Program-made: the position numbers and the translations under genes
The notes under the pieces: generated by a model
The model's input: only the letters and a program-made list of their open reading frames with translations
The model's database searches: none
What the model was told of the DNA's origin: nothing
In this document: positions 26,821 to 34,812 of the stretch, piece by piece
Numbering within the stretch: position 1 is the stretch's first letter
Layout: each line of letters begins with the position of its first letter
DNA from: CAVYXZ01 sp965223835
GTDB lineage: Bacteria; Chloroflexota; Anaerolineae; Aggregatilineales; Phototrophicaceae
Assembly: GCA_965223835.1 (NCBI GenBank)
Contig: CBDCXQ010000001.1
Location: 5,022,001-5,086,000, forward strand
Length of the DNA stretch: 64,000 nt
Reading direction: 5' to 3'

Positions 26821-27444
26821 ATGCTCAGGTTCGCGTTGACGTACATCGTGTTGTTGCTGTTGCTCTTGTCGCTACCGATTGCGATCATTCGTGCCCAGCC
26901 TTACAATGACGGTGAATTGCGCTCATTTCTCACGGCGGACGGTGAGTGTGCCGGGGTCTGTTTTATGGGAATTGAACCTGGACAAACAACGGCGGCGGCG
27001 GCGATGTCTCAGCTGGCAGTGCACAATTGGGTTGGAGAAATTGAGGTCGTGGGGCTACGTAACGAAGCATTGACGGACCTGCCACATTTTGGGGGATTGA
27101 GCTGGGCATGGACCGGCCAGCAGCCCGCATTGATTGATGCAGAACAGCGGGGTTACATCGAGATATATGCCAGCCGTGCAGGGCGCGGTCGGTTACCGAC
27201 GCATATCACGCTGGGTGATCTGTGGCTGGTGTTGGGCCAACCTGACCGGCGTTTTCTATTTCTGCTCAAAGATCAGGTAGCGCAGCTTGAAGCTGTCTAC
27301 GCAGATCTGGGATTGGTCGTCACCGCAACCTGGCAATGCCCGGCCAATGCGTGGACCATCTGGCACACGGGGCTGACGGTTGGCGCGTCGACTGCGGGCG
27401 TTGAATCACTGCCGTTCCGCCCCATCCAGCGGTTGGCTTGTTAA
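26821..27444 (+). CDS. Array paralog 1: membrane-anchored CFMGI-family protein
   Basis: 207 residues, family not recognised. An N-terminal hydrophobic segment (TYIVLLLLLLSLPIAII) acts as an anchor or uncleaved signal. The outside domain opens with a Cys pair in GECAGVCFMGIEPG, the signature shared by the next three genes. Also shared are a W-rich strand (GLSWAWTGQQPALID), a helix with LGDLWLVLGQPD and a late Cys (WQCPANAW). Two Cys pairs suggest disulfides outside the cell. It begins a tight four-gene unit. Identity among the four is moderate, so the duplications are old. Confidence 0.8.
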   Translation: MLRFALTYIVLLLLLLSLPIAIIRAQPYNDGELRSFLTADGECAGVCFMGIEPGQTTAAAAMSQLAVHNWVGEIEVVGLRNEALTDLPHFGGLSWAWTGQQPALIDAEQRGYIEIYASRAGRGRLPTHITLGDLWLVLGQPDRRFLFLLKDQVAQLEAVYADLGLVVTATWQCPANAWTIWHTGLTVGASTAGVESLPFRPIQRLAC

Positions 27445-27445
27445 G

Positions 27446-28156
27446 ATGTCGCTGCTCCGTAAATACGATTTTGAATTGGCGCACCTCAGCACAGCAAGTG
27501 TCTGGCGACGCTTTCGACTGCCATTGCTGCTGCGGCTGGCGGTTAGCTTGACGTTCATCTTCCTGCTACCGCTGCTGGTCATTGTAGTTTGGCCGACTGA
27601 TAACGGCAATCTGCAGGCGTTTTTGCAGATGTCACCGGACTGTTCTGGTCCCTGCTTTATGGGTATTCGTCCCGGTGTGACATTGGGTGCGGAAGCCTTC
27701 GCCGTTTTGGAAAATCATGAATGGGTGACGAATATTCAACTGGAGACCTATACGGTCAGTCCAACCTATGGCAAAGTCACCTGGGATTGGACCGCCGCCG
27801 CGCCTGAGTTTGTGGATCATACCCAACCGGGGGCGTTGAACTTGATGCGGCAGGGCATCGCTAACGATTTCGCCAGTACGCTGGTGGAGTCCATCGCCAT
27901 TCCGACGACGGCTCGCCTGCATTTGGCCGAACAAGTCCTGGGGGAACCCGATGCCCGCAGTGTAGGTATTCGCGCGGGTGGGCTGACTTATGGTGTCGCC
28001 TATGCTGGTGACTCAGCCAAAACGATTCTGGCGACCGAGTTGCCGTGCCCGGCCAATATGCTCACTTACTGGGAAGGCCGGGCCACGCTGTACCTGACGA
28101 TCTGGACAGGCCCTGACCATTATGTGCAACCGCAAACGGTTGTCGGCATGTGCTGA
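27446..28156 (+). CDS. Array paralog 2: membrane-anchored CFMGI-family protein
   Basis: 236 residues, unknown family. It has a longer cytoplasmic N-terminus than its sisters (about 30 residues, SLLRKYDFELAHLS), then the hydrophobic segment LTFIFLLPLLVIVVW. The signature is PDCSGPCFMGIRPGVT, followed by KVTWDWTAAAPEFVDHTQPG, LAEQVLGEPDARSVG and PCPANMLTYWEG; it ends in Cys. It starts one base after the stop of paralog 1, so the genes are translationally linked. Confidence 0.8.
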   Translation: MSLLRKYDFELAHLSTASVWRRFRLPLLLRLAVSLTFIFLLPLLVIVVWPTDNGNLQAFLQMSPDCSGPCFMGIRPGVTLGAEAFAVLENHEWVTNIQLETYTVSPTYGKVTWDWTAAAPEFVDHTQPGALNLMRQGIANDFASTLVESIAIPTTARLHLAEQVLGEPDARSVGIRAGGLTYGVAYAGDSAKTILATELPCPANMLTYWEGRATLYLTIWTGPDHYVQPQTVVGMC

Positions 28157-28160
28157 GTCG

Positions 28161-28793
28161 ATGCTCACCCTGTTGCTGCGATTAATCTTGCTGTTGAGCG
28201 CAGGCTGGTTGCTACCGATCGCCATTATTCGCGCCCAGCCCTATGACGATCGCGACCTGCGCACCTTACTCACCCCGCCCGATTGTCCCGTCCCCTGTTT
28301 TTTGGGTATTCAGCCCGGCGTATCTTCATCTGCCGACGCGCTCACGATTTTGAGCCAGCGGCCCGACGTGCATTCAGTCCGCAACGAATTGAATTATTCG
28401 CGACCTGAATTGACCGAATCGATTTATTGGGAGTGGGACAACACCGAATCAAACCGGTTTGAACCCAATACCACCGGCGAGATCCATATTGCGGGTGATC
28501 GAGTACGTCGAATTGGGGTCGATTCCCGCATTGCGCTGGGCGATCTCTGGCAGACGTTTGGTCCGCCGCAAACGACGACATTGTTATTTAGTCCACGTTT
28601 AGCCAACGGCATCGTGTTTTACGAGGGGGTTTATCCTGATGAGCGGCTCCGTCTGGCCCTGTTGATTCCCTGTCCACCCCGCGATTTTTGGTGGCACACT
28701 GTCATCTTCACCTGGAGTGATGCGCTGGCAGTAAATGTCGAGCCAGCGGCGGATGATCTAGCCCATCAGGTTCAGGCCATGTGCCAGCAATGA
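28161..28793 (+). CDS. Array paralog 3: membrane-anchored CFMGI-family protein
   Basis: 210 residues, unknown family. Its anchor is LLLRLILLLSAGWLLPIAII and its signature PDCPVPCFLGIQPGVS. IYWEWDNTESNRFEP replaces the usual aromatic strand, and IALGDLWQTFGPPQ and PCPPRDFWWHTVIF follow. It starts 4 bases after paralog 2. The stretch PIAIIRAQPY-D is nearly identical to paralog 1, so these two look like the closest pair. Confidence 0.8.
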   Translation: MLTLLLRLILLLSAGWLLPIAIIRAQPYDDRDLRTLLTPPDCPVPCFLGIQPGVSSSADALTILSQRPDVHSVRNELNYSRPELTESIYWEWDNTESNRFEPNTTGEIHIAGDRVRRIGVDSRIALGDLWQTFGPPQTTTLLFSPRLANGIVFYEGVYPDERLRLALLIPCPPRDFWWHTVIFTWSDALAVNVEPAADDLAHQVQAMCQQ

Positions 28794-29422
28794 GTCGAAT
28801 ATGGTTACGCTGGAGCCTCATATTAAGCCTGACATTTGCCCTACCGCTGTTGCTGCTGCGTCTCCAACCTTATAATCCACAAGCGATTCAAAACCTGCTC
28901 ACCACACCGGGTTGTCCTGCGCCCTGTTTTATGGGCATCCAGCCCGGCGTCACGAGCCTGGATGCGGCGTTCACCCGCTTAAACGCCCATCGCTGGGTGG
29001 CACGAGTGGGTGAGGATTATCGCCGGTTTACGGTGACAACACCGGCCACTGATTTATCGATGTTGCGTTTTGTCTCAGGTTGGTATTGGTCGCAGGCCGC
29101 GCCGGACTGGATCGACTCCACCCAGCGCACGGTTATGGAAGTCCAGGGCGGTGAGATCAGCAATTTGAGTTTTTCGACTACCTTGCCAGTGGGTATGATC
29201 TTAGTAACTTATGGAGTACCAGATCAGCAAATTCGCTTTGATGCCGGGCTTAATCAGGCTGGTCGCCAGTATGTCGAGCAATTATTTTACGCTGACCATT
29301 GTATGTGGGTGCAGACTCAGCTTTCACCGCTGGTCGCTAACCGTTATCAATGGCCCACCCGGATCATGTTGCAAGCGCCGAACCCGCAGACCGGGCACTG
29401 TCGCGAAACCACCACCCAATAA
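28790..29422 (+). CDS. Array paralog 4: membrane-anchored CFMGI-family protein
   Basis: 210 residues, unknown family. ATG 28790 overlaps the TGA of paralog 3 (ATGA), indicating coupled translation. Anchor LILSLTFALPLLLLRLQPY, signature PGCPAPCFMGIQPGVT, strand GWYWSQAAPDWIDSTQR, then a degenerate helix VGMILVTYGVPDQQIRF and a late Cys pair (HCMW and a C-terminal GHC). An in-frame GTG at 28781 is an alternative start. Confidence 0.8.
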   Translation: MSRIWLRWSLILSLTFALPLLLLRLQPYNPQAIQNLLTTPGCPAPCFMGIQPGVTSLDAAFTRLNAHRWVARVGEDYRRFTVTTPATDLSMLRFVSGWYWSQAAPDWIDSTQRTVMEVQGGEISNLSFSTTLPVGMILVTYGVPDQQIRFDAGLNQAGRQYVEQLFYADHCMWVQTQLSPLVANRYQWPTRIMLQAPNPQTGHCRETTTQ

Positions 29423-29624
29423 AGTATGGTGATCGCTTCGACATCCAATTGTCGAACCAGCATTCTGGGGTGATGGTCCCGCTGACGGATGTGGCACGAG
29501 CGTGTCAGCAAACATGGTTTGGACGATTAACCCCACCTCAAAACGCCATTTCCAAAAATACACTATAATGACTGCACTGTGGGGCCTACCGCCCAGATTA
29601 TCTATTCATCGTGGAGAGTTTAAG

Positions 29625-30269
29625 ATGTTCAAAAAGTTAGTGATATTCGCGTTGTTAGCCCTGGTACTGATCCCAATCGCCGCTGCGGACGATGGCGGCG
29701 TTGTCTGTAATGATTCGCCGGCGACCCGGCTGGTTAATGAAACCGAGGGGCAGGTCGCCCGGGTGTTCAGCACCCTGCGGGCCGGTATTAACAGCAGCGA
29801 AATCATTAGAATTATGCCGGGTGGTGCCGTCTTCGACATCATTGATGGTCCCTTCTGTAATGACGGAACCGTTCAACTGACCTGGTGGGAAGTCGAATAC
29901 GATGGTGATACCGGTTACGCCAGCGAAGGTGCCAACCTGAGTATCTGGGGGGTTAATCAATACTGGCTGCAACCGGTGGATGAAACCGAACCCGATCCCG
30001 ACCCTGAAACCTGCGATGCATCGCCTGAAACGCGCCTTGACGGTGAAGCACAGGGCCAGGTCGCCCAGGTGTTCAGCAGCATTCGCGAGGGAGTCGGCAG
30101 CCCGAACATTCTGGCGACGATGTACGCCCCCGCTGTGTTTGATATCCTGGACGGGCCGGTCTGCGCTGGACCGCACTACTGGTATCAAGTGAGCTATGAT
30201 GGCACCACCGGCTGGGCCACCGAGGGTTATCTTGAGGACTACTGGTTGGAACCGGTCGAAGCTGAGTAA
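29625..30269 (+). CDS. Secreted protein with two SH3b-like repeats
   Basis: 214 residues with a signal peptide (KKLVIFALLALVLIPIAAA). Two repeats of about 90 residues each start with Cys and xSPxTRL (CNDSPATRLVNETEGQVARV; CDASPETRLDGEAQGQVAQV), pass through IxRIMPGGAVFDIIDGPFC or ILATMYAPAVFDILDGPVC, and end in GYASEG or GWATEGYL. This is the SH3b pattern. A short acidic-proline linker (ETEPDPDPET) joins them. ATG 29625 follows GGAGAG; the frame is open upstream to 29502 but without a ribosome site. A strong terminator follows. Confidence 0.85.
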   Translation: MFKKLVIFALLALVLIPIAAADDGGVVCNDSPATRLVNETEGQVARVFSTLRAGINSSEIIRIMPGGAVFDIIDGPFCNDGTVQLTWWEVEYDGDTGYASEGANLSIWGVNQYWLQPVDETEPDPDPETCDASPETRLDGEAQGQVAQVFSSIREGVGSPNILATMYAPAVFDILDGPVCAGPHYWYQVSYDGTTGWATEGYLEDYWLEPVEAE

Positions 30270-30289
30270 AAAGTCGTCATTGATGGTAG

Positions 30290-30317
30290 AGGCAGATCCT
30301 GCGGTCTGCCTTTTTTG
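30290..30317 (+). terminator. Rho-independent terminator after the double-SH3 gene
   Basis: AGGCAGA and TCTGCCT form a 7-bp stem with an 8-base loop and continue into six T. It is 21 bases past the stop codon. Confidence 0.85.
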
Positions 30318-30379
30318 TTTGACATTTGACCGATTGTATGAAATTCTGTCACTAAAGTCTGACTTCGAGATTAAATATT

Positions 30380-30682
30380 ATGCAGACAATCCATCCAATT
30401 AATTTGATTGCTACCAACCCGCAAATTCGTAATGGCCGACCCTATATCATTGGTACTACTATAACCGTTGCCGATGTCGCCATTGCAAGAATCTTTCATG
30501 CGCAGGAGCCAGACGGTATTGCGGACTGGTATGGTCTCTCGTTGCCCCAGGTCTTTGCGGCACTAGCCTACTATTACGACAACAAAGCCGACCTGGACGA
30601 TCAGATTCACCACCAATTGCGCAAAGCCAGAGAGTTGAAAGCCAAAAGAGTGGGCAATGAAGGTTCGCTATTATCTGGATGA
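30380..30682 (+). CDS. DUF433 antitoxin-like protein
   Basis: 100 residues of the DUF433 type (IRNGRPYIIGTTITVADVAI, then WYGLSLPQVFAALAYYYDN, a winged-helix-like DNA-binding fold). Such proteins are usually partners of DUF5615 PIN-like toxins. The partner gene overlaps its 3' end by 26 bases, the classic antitoxin-first arrangement. A C-terminal helix rich in Lys and Arg likely contacts the toxin. It follows the terminator of the SH3 gene and probably has its own promoter in the AT-rich stretch 30318-30379. Confidence 0.85.
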   Translation: MQTIHPINLIATNPQIRNGRPYIIGTTITVADVAIARIFHAQEPDGIADWYGLSLPQVFAALAYYYDNKADLDDQIHHQLRKARELKAKRVGNEGSLLSG

Positions 30683-30986
30683 AAATGTTCAGATCGTCGT
30701 CGCTGAGCAATTACAACGCCGGAATATTGAGGTTGTCACAGTACATAGTCTGGGACTGCTCGGCGATGAAGACATCAATCATCTGGAAAGAGCAACCACC
30801 ATGGGTTATGTCTTATGTACCCACGACTCTGATTATATTGAATTGGCAACTGCTGGATTTGAACATGCCGGTATCATCTTAGGTCAGCAAGACAAACATA
30901 CTATTGGCGACTGGATTCGTTTCCTTGAACTTGTTCATGGTGTTTACACAGCCGAAGAAATGAAAAATATGGTGGAGTACTTGTAA
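30657..30986 (+). CDS. DUF5615 PIN-like toxin
   Basis: 109-residue PIN-like nuclease candidate. The acidic residues expected at the metal site are present: YYLDENV at the N-terminus, LLGDEDINHLE in the middle and CTHDSDYIELA after it. This order of D/E residues matches DUF5615 proteins, putative RNases of type II toxin-antitoxin systems. Its start lies inside the end of the DUF433 gene, so the two are cotranslated. Confidence 0.85.
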   Translation: MKVRYYLDENVQIVVAEQLQRRNIEVVTVHSLGLLGDEDINHLERATTMGYVLCTHDSDYIELATAGFEHAGIILGQQDKHTIGDWIRFLELVHGVYTAEEMKNMVEYL

Positions 30987-30994
30987 ACCTACCG

Positions 30995-31414
30995 CTAGGT
31001 TAACATAACCTCTATTTTATCCAGTGCTGAGGCGAAATGTTGCCGACGCTGTTCACGAGCGGTGGCATCGGGCAGGTGCTCCTGATGAAACACGATCACG
31101 GTTCTGTCGCCGCTGGGCATCACCCGTACTTGAATTGTTGACGCCCGTTCCCAATCAGCAGGGTGCCAGGTGATGCGCACATGAGATTCCGGCTTGAAGA
31201 CGCGCACCTCACCGGTGCTACCATCCACCAGTTCGTATTGTGCGCCTTTAGTCCATTCAACGCCAGCGGATTCACCCAGCCACAGATTCACGCCCTCGGT
31301 TGAGATCAAGAATTGCCACGCCACTGTCAGCGGAATATCCAGGGTGCGCCGCACGCCGATTTGCCATCCGACATCTTTGGTCAAGCCAACGGGTTTATTG
31401 TATACTTCAGTCAT
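30995..31414 (-). CDS. SRPBCC/AHSA1-like protein
   Basis: 139 residues in the AHSA1-like START fold, which binds small hydrophobic ligands or acts as a co-chaperone. Signs are RRTLDIPLTVAWQFLISTEG at the start, LWLGESAGVEW, HVRITWHPADW and the final helix QHFASALDKIEVMLT. No catalytic residue is assigned. ATG 31414 with GTGAG upstream is preferred to the codon at 31423. It converges with the toxin-antitoxin pair; a small inverted repeat (AACCTA-CCGC-TAGGTT, 30986-31001) spans the junction. Confidence 0.8.
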   Translation of the reverse strand: MTEVYNKPVGLTKDVGWQIGVRRTLDIPLTVAWQFLISTEGVNLWLGESAGVEWTKGAQYELVDGSTGEVRVFKPESHVRITWHPADWERASTIQVRVMPSGDRTVIVFHQEHLPDATAREQRRQHFASALDKIEVMLT

Positions 31415-31448
31415 GATTCTCACTTATGGAATGCGCGGAAAGCCTGCG

Positions 31449-31751
31449 CTATTCATCTTCTGCTGCTTGATGATCCGCTCCCCGATAATGGAACGTGATG
31501 TAATAAACATTGGTCCCTTTGCCATGCTTGGCAGTCTTCAACAAATCCATCACACTATCAAACCTCGACTGGCGAGCCAATTCTGGGGTTATATCATTGA
31601 TCGTAATCTGCTGCATCGATTCGACGACGACCTCTCCAGCGCCAAGCTTATAGCTTCCGCCAACTTTGACACGCGGTCGTTGCCAGATACGGATACTGCA
31701 TGTTATCTCGCCGGCGCGAATGCCGTCATGAAGACGCCGCGTAAATTGCAT
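31449..31751 (-). CDS. ASCH-domain protein
   Basis: 100 residues resembling an ASCH domain, a PUA-like beta-barrel thought to bind RNA. Pattern: MQFTRRLHDGIRAGEITCSI, RPRVKVGGSYKLGAGEVVV, ITINDITPELARQSRFDSV and a C-terminal YYITFHY. The protein is near the minimal size of the family. GAGGTG stands 5 bases upstream of ATG 31751, which supports a real gene. It is followed on the same strand by the SRPBCC gene and may be cotranscribed with it. The 5' flank is AT-rich and abuts the ArsR promoter region on the other strand. Confidence 0.75.
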   Translation of the reverse strand: MQFTRRLHDGIRAGEITCSIRIWQRPRVKVGGSYKLGAGEVVVESMQQITINDITPELARQSRFDSVMDLLKTAKHGKGTNVYYITFHYRGADHQAAEDE

Positions 31752-31873
31752 GAGAACACCTCATCGAATTTTTCTAAGCCATTTTCAGAAGCGTTGTTTA
31801 TGCCTTGTCACCCGATCACATATAATATTTTCGCTTGTTTTGACGCAGAATACAATCTTTCGAACATTTATTC

Positions 31874-31903
31874 TTGACATGTTAGCGATGTCTAACATAT
31901 AAT
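31874..31903 (+). promoter_or_regulatory. Strong sigma-70-like promoter of the arsR-type operon
   Basis: Consensus TTGACA (31874-31879) and TATAAT (31898-31903) with an 18-base spacer. It lies 41 bases before the ATG of the regulator. Confidence 0.85.
31879..31898. promoter_or_regulatory. Operator-like inverted repeat in the promoter spacer
   Basis: ATGTTAG-CGATGT-CTAACAT, perfect 7-bp arms, lies exactly between -35 and -10. A repressor bound here would block RNA polymerase, fitting autoregulation by the ArsR-family protein encoded downstream. Confidence 0.7.
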
Positions 31904-31918
31904 AATCGCGACATGTCA

Positions 31919-31932
31919 TGTGGAATTCCACA
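31919..31932. promoter_or_regulatory. Second palindrome in the 5' leader
   Basis: TGTGGAATTCCACA is a perfect 14-bp palindrome between the expected transcript start and the ATG at 31945. It is unrelated in sequence to the spacer operator, so it may be another regulator's site or chance. Confidence 0.45.
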
Positions 31933-31944
31933 GTAGGACCTACG

Positions 31945-32304
31945 ATGAGCAAGAAGACCGTTCACAGCGCCGATGTGGACGTGTTCACCGCCATTGCGCA
32001 TCCGGTCCGGCGCCAACTCTTGACCCGGTTGATGCCCGGTGAACTGACGGCGAATGAACTGGCCGAACCCTTCGGGATTTCGCGGTCAGCGGTGTCGCAA
32101 CACCTGAGCATCTTGACCGAGGCGGGGCTGGTGAGCCGGACCAAGCGCGGGCGGGAACGCGTTTATCAGCTGCGGCTAGAAGGGTTGAGTGAAGTGCAGC
32201 GCTGGATGGACCAGTTTGCGCAGATGTGGCCGGAAAAGCTTGATGCACTGGAATCGCTGCTTGATGAGCTAGAAGCTGAAGAGGCTGACAGCGATGAAGC
32301 GTGA
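31945..32304 (+). CDS. ArsR-family transcriptional regulator
   Basis: 119-residue winged-helix repressor. The core is VFTAIAHPVRRQLLTRL, LTANELAEPFGISRSAVSQH and LTEAGLVSRTKRGRERVYQL. It lacks the CxCxxC arsenic site, so it is probably not a metal sensor. It belongs to the ArsR subgroup paired with AHSA1/SRPBCC genes: the downstream SRPBCC gene overlaps its end by 11 bases. ATG 31945 gives the family N-terminus; the frame is open 27 bases further upstream. Confidence 0.9.
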   Translation: MSKKTVHSADVDVFTAIAHPVRRQLLTRLMPGELTANELAEPFGISRSAVSQHLSILTEAGLVSRTKRGRERVYQLRLEGLSEVQRWMDQFAQMWPEKLDALESLLDELEAEEADSDEA

Positions 32305-32719
32305 TCCCAGCTACGAGCGTTTTTTGCCGCATCCACCGGAACGCGTCTGGCGGGCGCTGACCGAGAGCGATCTGATGGGCCGCTGGATGATGGCGACCGA
32401 TTTCCAACCGGTTGTGGGTCATCGCTTTCAGTTTCGGACTGATCCGGGGCCGACGTTTGATGGCGTCCTGTATGGCGAGGTGCTGGAGGTTGATCCACCC
32501 CATCGCGTGGTGTACACGTTCATTGGTGGCATCATGCAATATGAAACCACCGTGACGTGGACCCTGGTTCCTCAGCCGAACGGTACGCTGCTCAAACTCG
32601 AGCATACCGGCTTTACCGGGCTGAAAGATGTAATTATCAGTCACGTGATCGGTTTCGGTTGGAACCGGATGCTCAATGATCTGCCAGATGTTCTGGCCCA
32701 AATCGAAATGACCACATGA
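32294..32719 (+). CDS. SRPBCC/AHSA1-like protein of the ArsR operon
   Basis: 141-residue START-fold protein. Family features: ERFLPHPPERVWRALTESDL near the start, GRWMMATDFQPVVGHRFQFR, RVVYTFIGG and LIKLEHTGF-type strand (LLKLEHTGFTGL). It overlaps the arsR-type gene, and a VOC protein follows 19 bases later. ArsR-SRPBCC pairs are common, and the START protein probably binds or handles the inducer, but the ligand is unknown. Confidence 0.88.
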   Translation: MKRDPSYERFLPHPPERVWRALTESDLMGRWMMATDFQPVVGHRFQFRTDPGPTFDGVLYGEVLEVDPPHRVVYTFIGGIMQYETTVTWTLVPQPNGTLLKLEHTGFTGLKDVIISHVIGFGWNRMLNDLPDVLAQIEMTT

Positions 32720-32738
32720 ACATGAGGATATAAATCCA

Positions 32739-33110
32739 ATGATTAACCGCATTCAAGTTACCACTGTATTTGTCAGCGATCAGGACCAAGCCAAAGCATT
32801 CTATGTCGATAAGCTGGGGATGACGTTGAAGATCGATACGCCGATGGGGCCTGATTTTCGCTGGGTGGAAGTGATCCCGGCCAATGGTGAGGCGTCGATT
32901 TCGCTGTCATTGCCCTATCCGGGGATGGCAACCGGCGGGCCAACCGGCATCATCTTCGATACCAGTGATATGAAAGCCACTCACGCCCAATTGACGGCCA
33001 ATGGCGTCACCTTCACCGAGGAACCAAAAGAACAACCCTGGGGCGGCATTCAAGCGCAGTTTAGCGACCCGGATGGCAATGTGTTTAGTCTGGCGGAACG
33101 CACCCAGTAA
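32739..33110 (+). CDS. VOC-family (glyoxalase/bleomycin-resistance-like) protein
   Basis: 123-residue vicinal-oxygen-chelate protein: VTTVFVSDQDQAKAFYVDKL at the N-terminus, RWVEVIPANGEASISLSLP in the middle, GGIQAQFSDPDGNVFSLAER at the end. The final Glu is in the usual metal-ligand place, but the typical N-terminal His is absent, so catalysis is doubtful. It is the last gene of the ArsR operon and is followed by a terminator; it may detoxify or sequester the compound sensed. Confidence 0.9.
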   Translation: MINRIQVTTVFVSDQDQAKAFYVDKLGMTLKIDTPMGPDFRWVEVIPANGEASISLSLPYPGMATGGPTGIIFDTSDMKATHAQLTANGVTFTEEPKEQPWGGIQAQFSDPDGNVFSLAERTQ

Positions 33111-33134
33111 ATGACAACTGAATAATCGAATATC

Positions 33135-33162
33135 AGCCCTCGGCCAGGACCGGGGGCTTTTC
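33135..33162 (+). terminator. Rho-independent terminator of the ArsR operon
   Basis: AGCCCTCGG and CCGGGGGCT form a 9-bp stem (one G-T pair) with a 6-base loop, followed by TTTT. It also lies just past the end of the convergent methyltransferase gene. Confidence 0.8.
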
Positions 33163-33173
33163 ATCGATAGCGG

Positions 33174-33896
33174 CTAATGGGTCGCATCACAGACATAAAC
33201 CGCCAGGATGCCATTGTAGATGCGTTGCCAATGGGATAGCTGTAGTCCGGCCCGATGAATCATCGACTTAAGATCGTAATCCAGGAACGTCCCGATATGT
33301 ACCGACTCGTCCAGAATCTCGGCAATGAGTTTAAACAACGGAGTCAGCCAGCGATTGTCGGGAGACTTCGGCTCAATGATGATAACTTTGCGACAGGCAA
33401 TGCGCTGGAACTCGGCCAACACCTGTACGATGTCAGTTTCCAGCATGTCATGTAACGCGAGGCTAATCGTGATGACATCAAATGAATTATCGGCGAAGGG
33501 TAAGTTGGCGGCATCACCAGCACACCATTGCAAGGCCACCGTCCCCTGCTGTTCGCGGGCAAGGACCGCCCGATCATGGACATAATCGATGCCAACGGTA
33601 ATGTGTCCTCGTTGTGAAAACGCCGCCGCCTGATAACCGCCGCCGGTGGCAACATCCAGCACGGTATCACCGCTTTCAAGCCGGGCCAGGTCACACACCA
33701 GCGGGCGGATACTTGCGAAGGCATCGCCATACGTTTCAACGTGGGGCGTTTCGTCCCGATTATAAAACCGTTTGAGATAGTGTGTATAATGCCGGTCTTC
33801 AGTACCAGCACGAAACTGGAATTTCAAGCATGCGGTTCTGAACACCAGTTTCCAAAAACGCGGATAGAGCAATGGTAACGGATCTCGTCCCGGCAT
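33174..33896 (-). CDS. Class I SAM-dependent methyltransferase
   Basis: 240-residue methyltransferase of the UbiE/Methyltransf_11 type. SAM motif I is VLDVATGGGYQAAAF, the following acidic strand is VGIDYVHDRAV, then AGDAANLPFADNSFDVITI and a post-motif helix. The substrate is unknown. ATG 33896 was chosen for GGAG 8 bases upstream; a start at 33941 would add 15 residues without a site. No link to the flanking genes is evident. Confidence 0.88.
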   Translation of the reverse strand: MPGRDPLPLLYPRFWKLVFRTACLKFQFRAGTEDRHYTHYLKRFYNRDETPHVETYGDAFASIRPLVCDLARLESGDTVLDVATGGGYQAAAFSQRGHITVGIDYVHDRAVLAREQQGTVALQWCAGDAANLPFADNSFDVITISLALHDMLETDIVQVLAEFQRIACRKVIIIEPKSPDNRWLTPLFKLIAEILDESVHIGTFLDYDLKSMIHRAGLQLSHWQRIYNGILAVYVCDATH

Positions 33897-34001
33897 TGCT
33901 AAGTCTCCATTGTAGTCGAACGGACCCGTTCTGAAAATCAAATTGTCCTGAAGATAAATGATAATGCGATTCCGTTGATCAGGAAAATCCTCGCGTGAGA
34001 A

Positions 34002-34622
34002 TTATCGATTTAAGATACGCTGCACGAAGACATGAAATGGGAACGCCAGCTTGGCGGCGGCGGGCGCGACCGGTTGTTTGAGTAATAAGCGGTTTGCCAG
34101 CTCGAAATCGTGATGCAAGCGCTGAATCTCGCGGATTTGCATCGGCGATGGCTCGTTTTTGAAGAGGGTGCTGACCGTCGTGTAAGGTTCCGCCGCGAAC
34201 AACAGCCAGCGCTTGTCGGCCAGCTTTTGCGCTCGTGGGCGAATCAGCTTGTCATCCAGGAACATCTGGCGCAGTTCAGCCAGTACCGGTGATACCGTGA
34301 AGGCCGAAACGTCAAAATTCCCCAGCGTTTCGATCTTCACCCCGGTTTGATTATGATAAATGACCAACCCCAGCGCTTTGCCCATGTGTTGCTCTTTGAT
34401 GCCCAGCGTCGATTGGTCGTCGTGTGCGCCTTGTAACACAGCGGCGTCACCGGTCAACATGGCTTGCTGGGCGATCAACCGCTGGGCCGCATACCGCTCA
34501 TAAATGATGTGGAATTGTTCGCTATTGAGTTTGCCCTCGGAAAATTCTTTGAGCAGGTTACGAATCTTACGCTCAACTTCGGTCATGAAGGCTTCGGCCC
34601 GGTTGCTGTCTTCTGAAGCCAT
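34002..34622 (-). CDS. Conserved-looking protein of unknown function
   Basis: 206 residues, soluble, not recognised. An N-terminal helical part (AFMTEVERKIRNLLKEFSEG, LNSEQFHIIYERYAAQRLI) precedes an alpha/beta region (ALGLVIYHNQTGVKIETLG, KRWLLFAAEPYTTVSTL) and a helical end (IQRLHHDFELANRLLL). No signal or membrane segment. ATG 34622 follows TGGAGAG; 32 further codons upstream are open but have no ribosome site. The layout (helical coiled region plus small sensor-like domain) could suit a regulatory role, which is only a guess. Confidence 0.65.
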   Translation of the reverse strand: MASEDSNRAEAFMTEVERKIRNLLKEFSEGKLNSEQFHIIYERYAAQRLIAQQAMLTGDAAVLQGAHDDQSTLGIKEQHMGKALGLVIYHNQTGVKIETLGNFDVSAFTVSPVLAELRQMFLDDKLIRPRAQKLADKRWLLFAAEPYTTVSTLFKNEPSPMQIREIQRLHHDFELANRLLLKQPVAPAAAKLAFPFHVFVQRILNR

Positions 34623-34812
34623 GCCCGTCTCTCCACATAATTTTGAGGAAATCATCGTCTGTTCCTTATCATACCGCATTAACCCTATATGGGCAGATTG
34701 AGGCCATAGAATCAGCACATTTTAACAAGGAACTTAACTTTATTATTGGCAGTAGCAATGTTATTATTGTGCAGCATATCACAAAAACCACCCGTTGAGG
34801 AGAATACCCAAT

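Noticed and set aside
30986..31001. Small inverted repeat AACCTA-CCGC-TAGGTT as a terminator between the toxin and SRPBCC genes
   Set aside because: Only a 6-bp, AT-rich stem, overlapping the SRPBCC stop codon and without a T run. Mentioned with the gene but not listed as a terminator.
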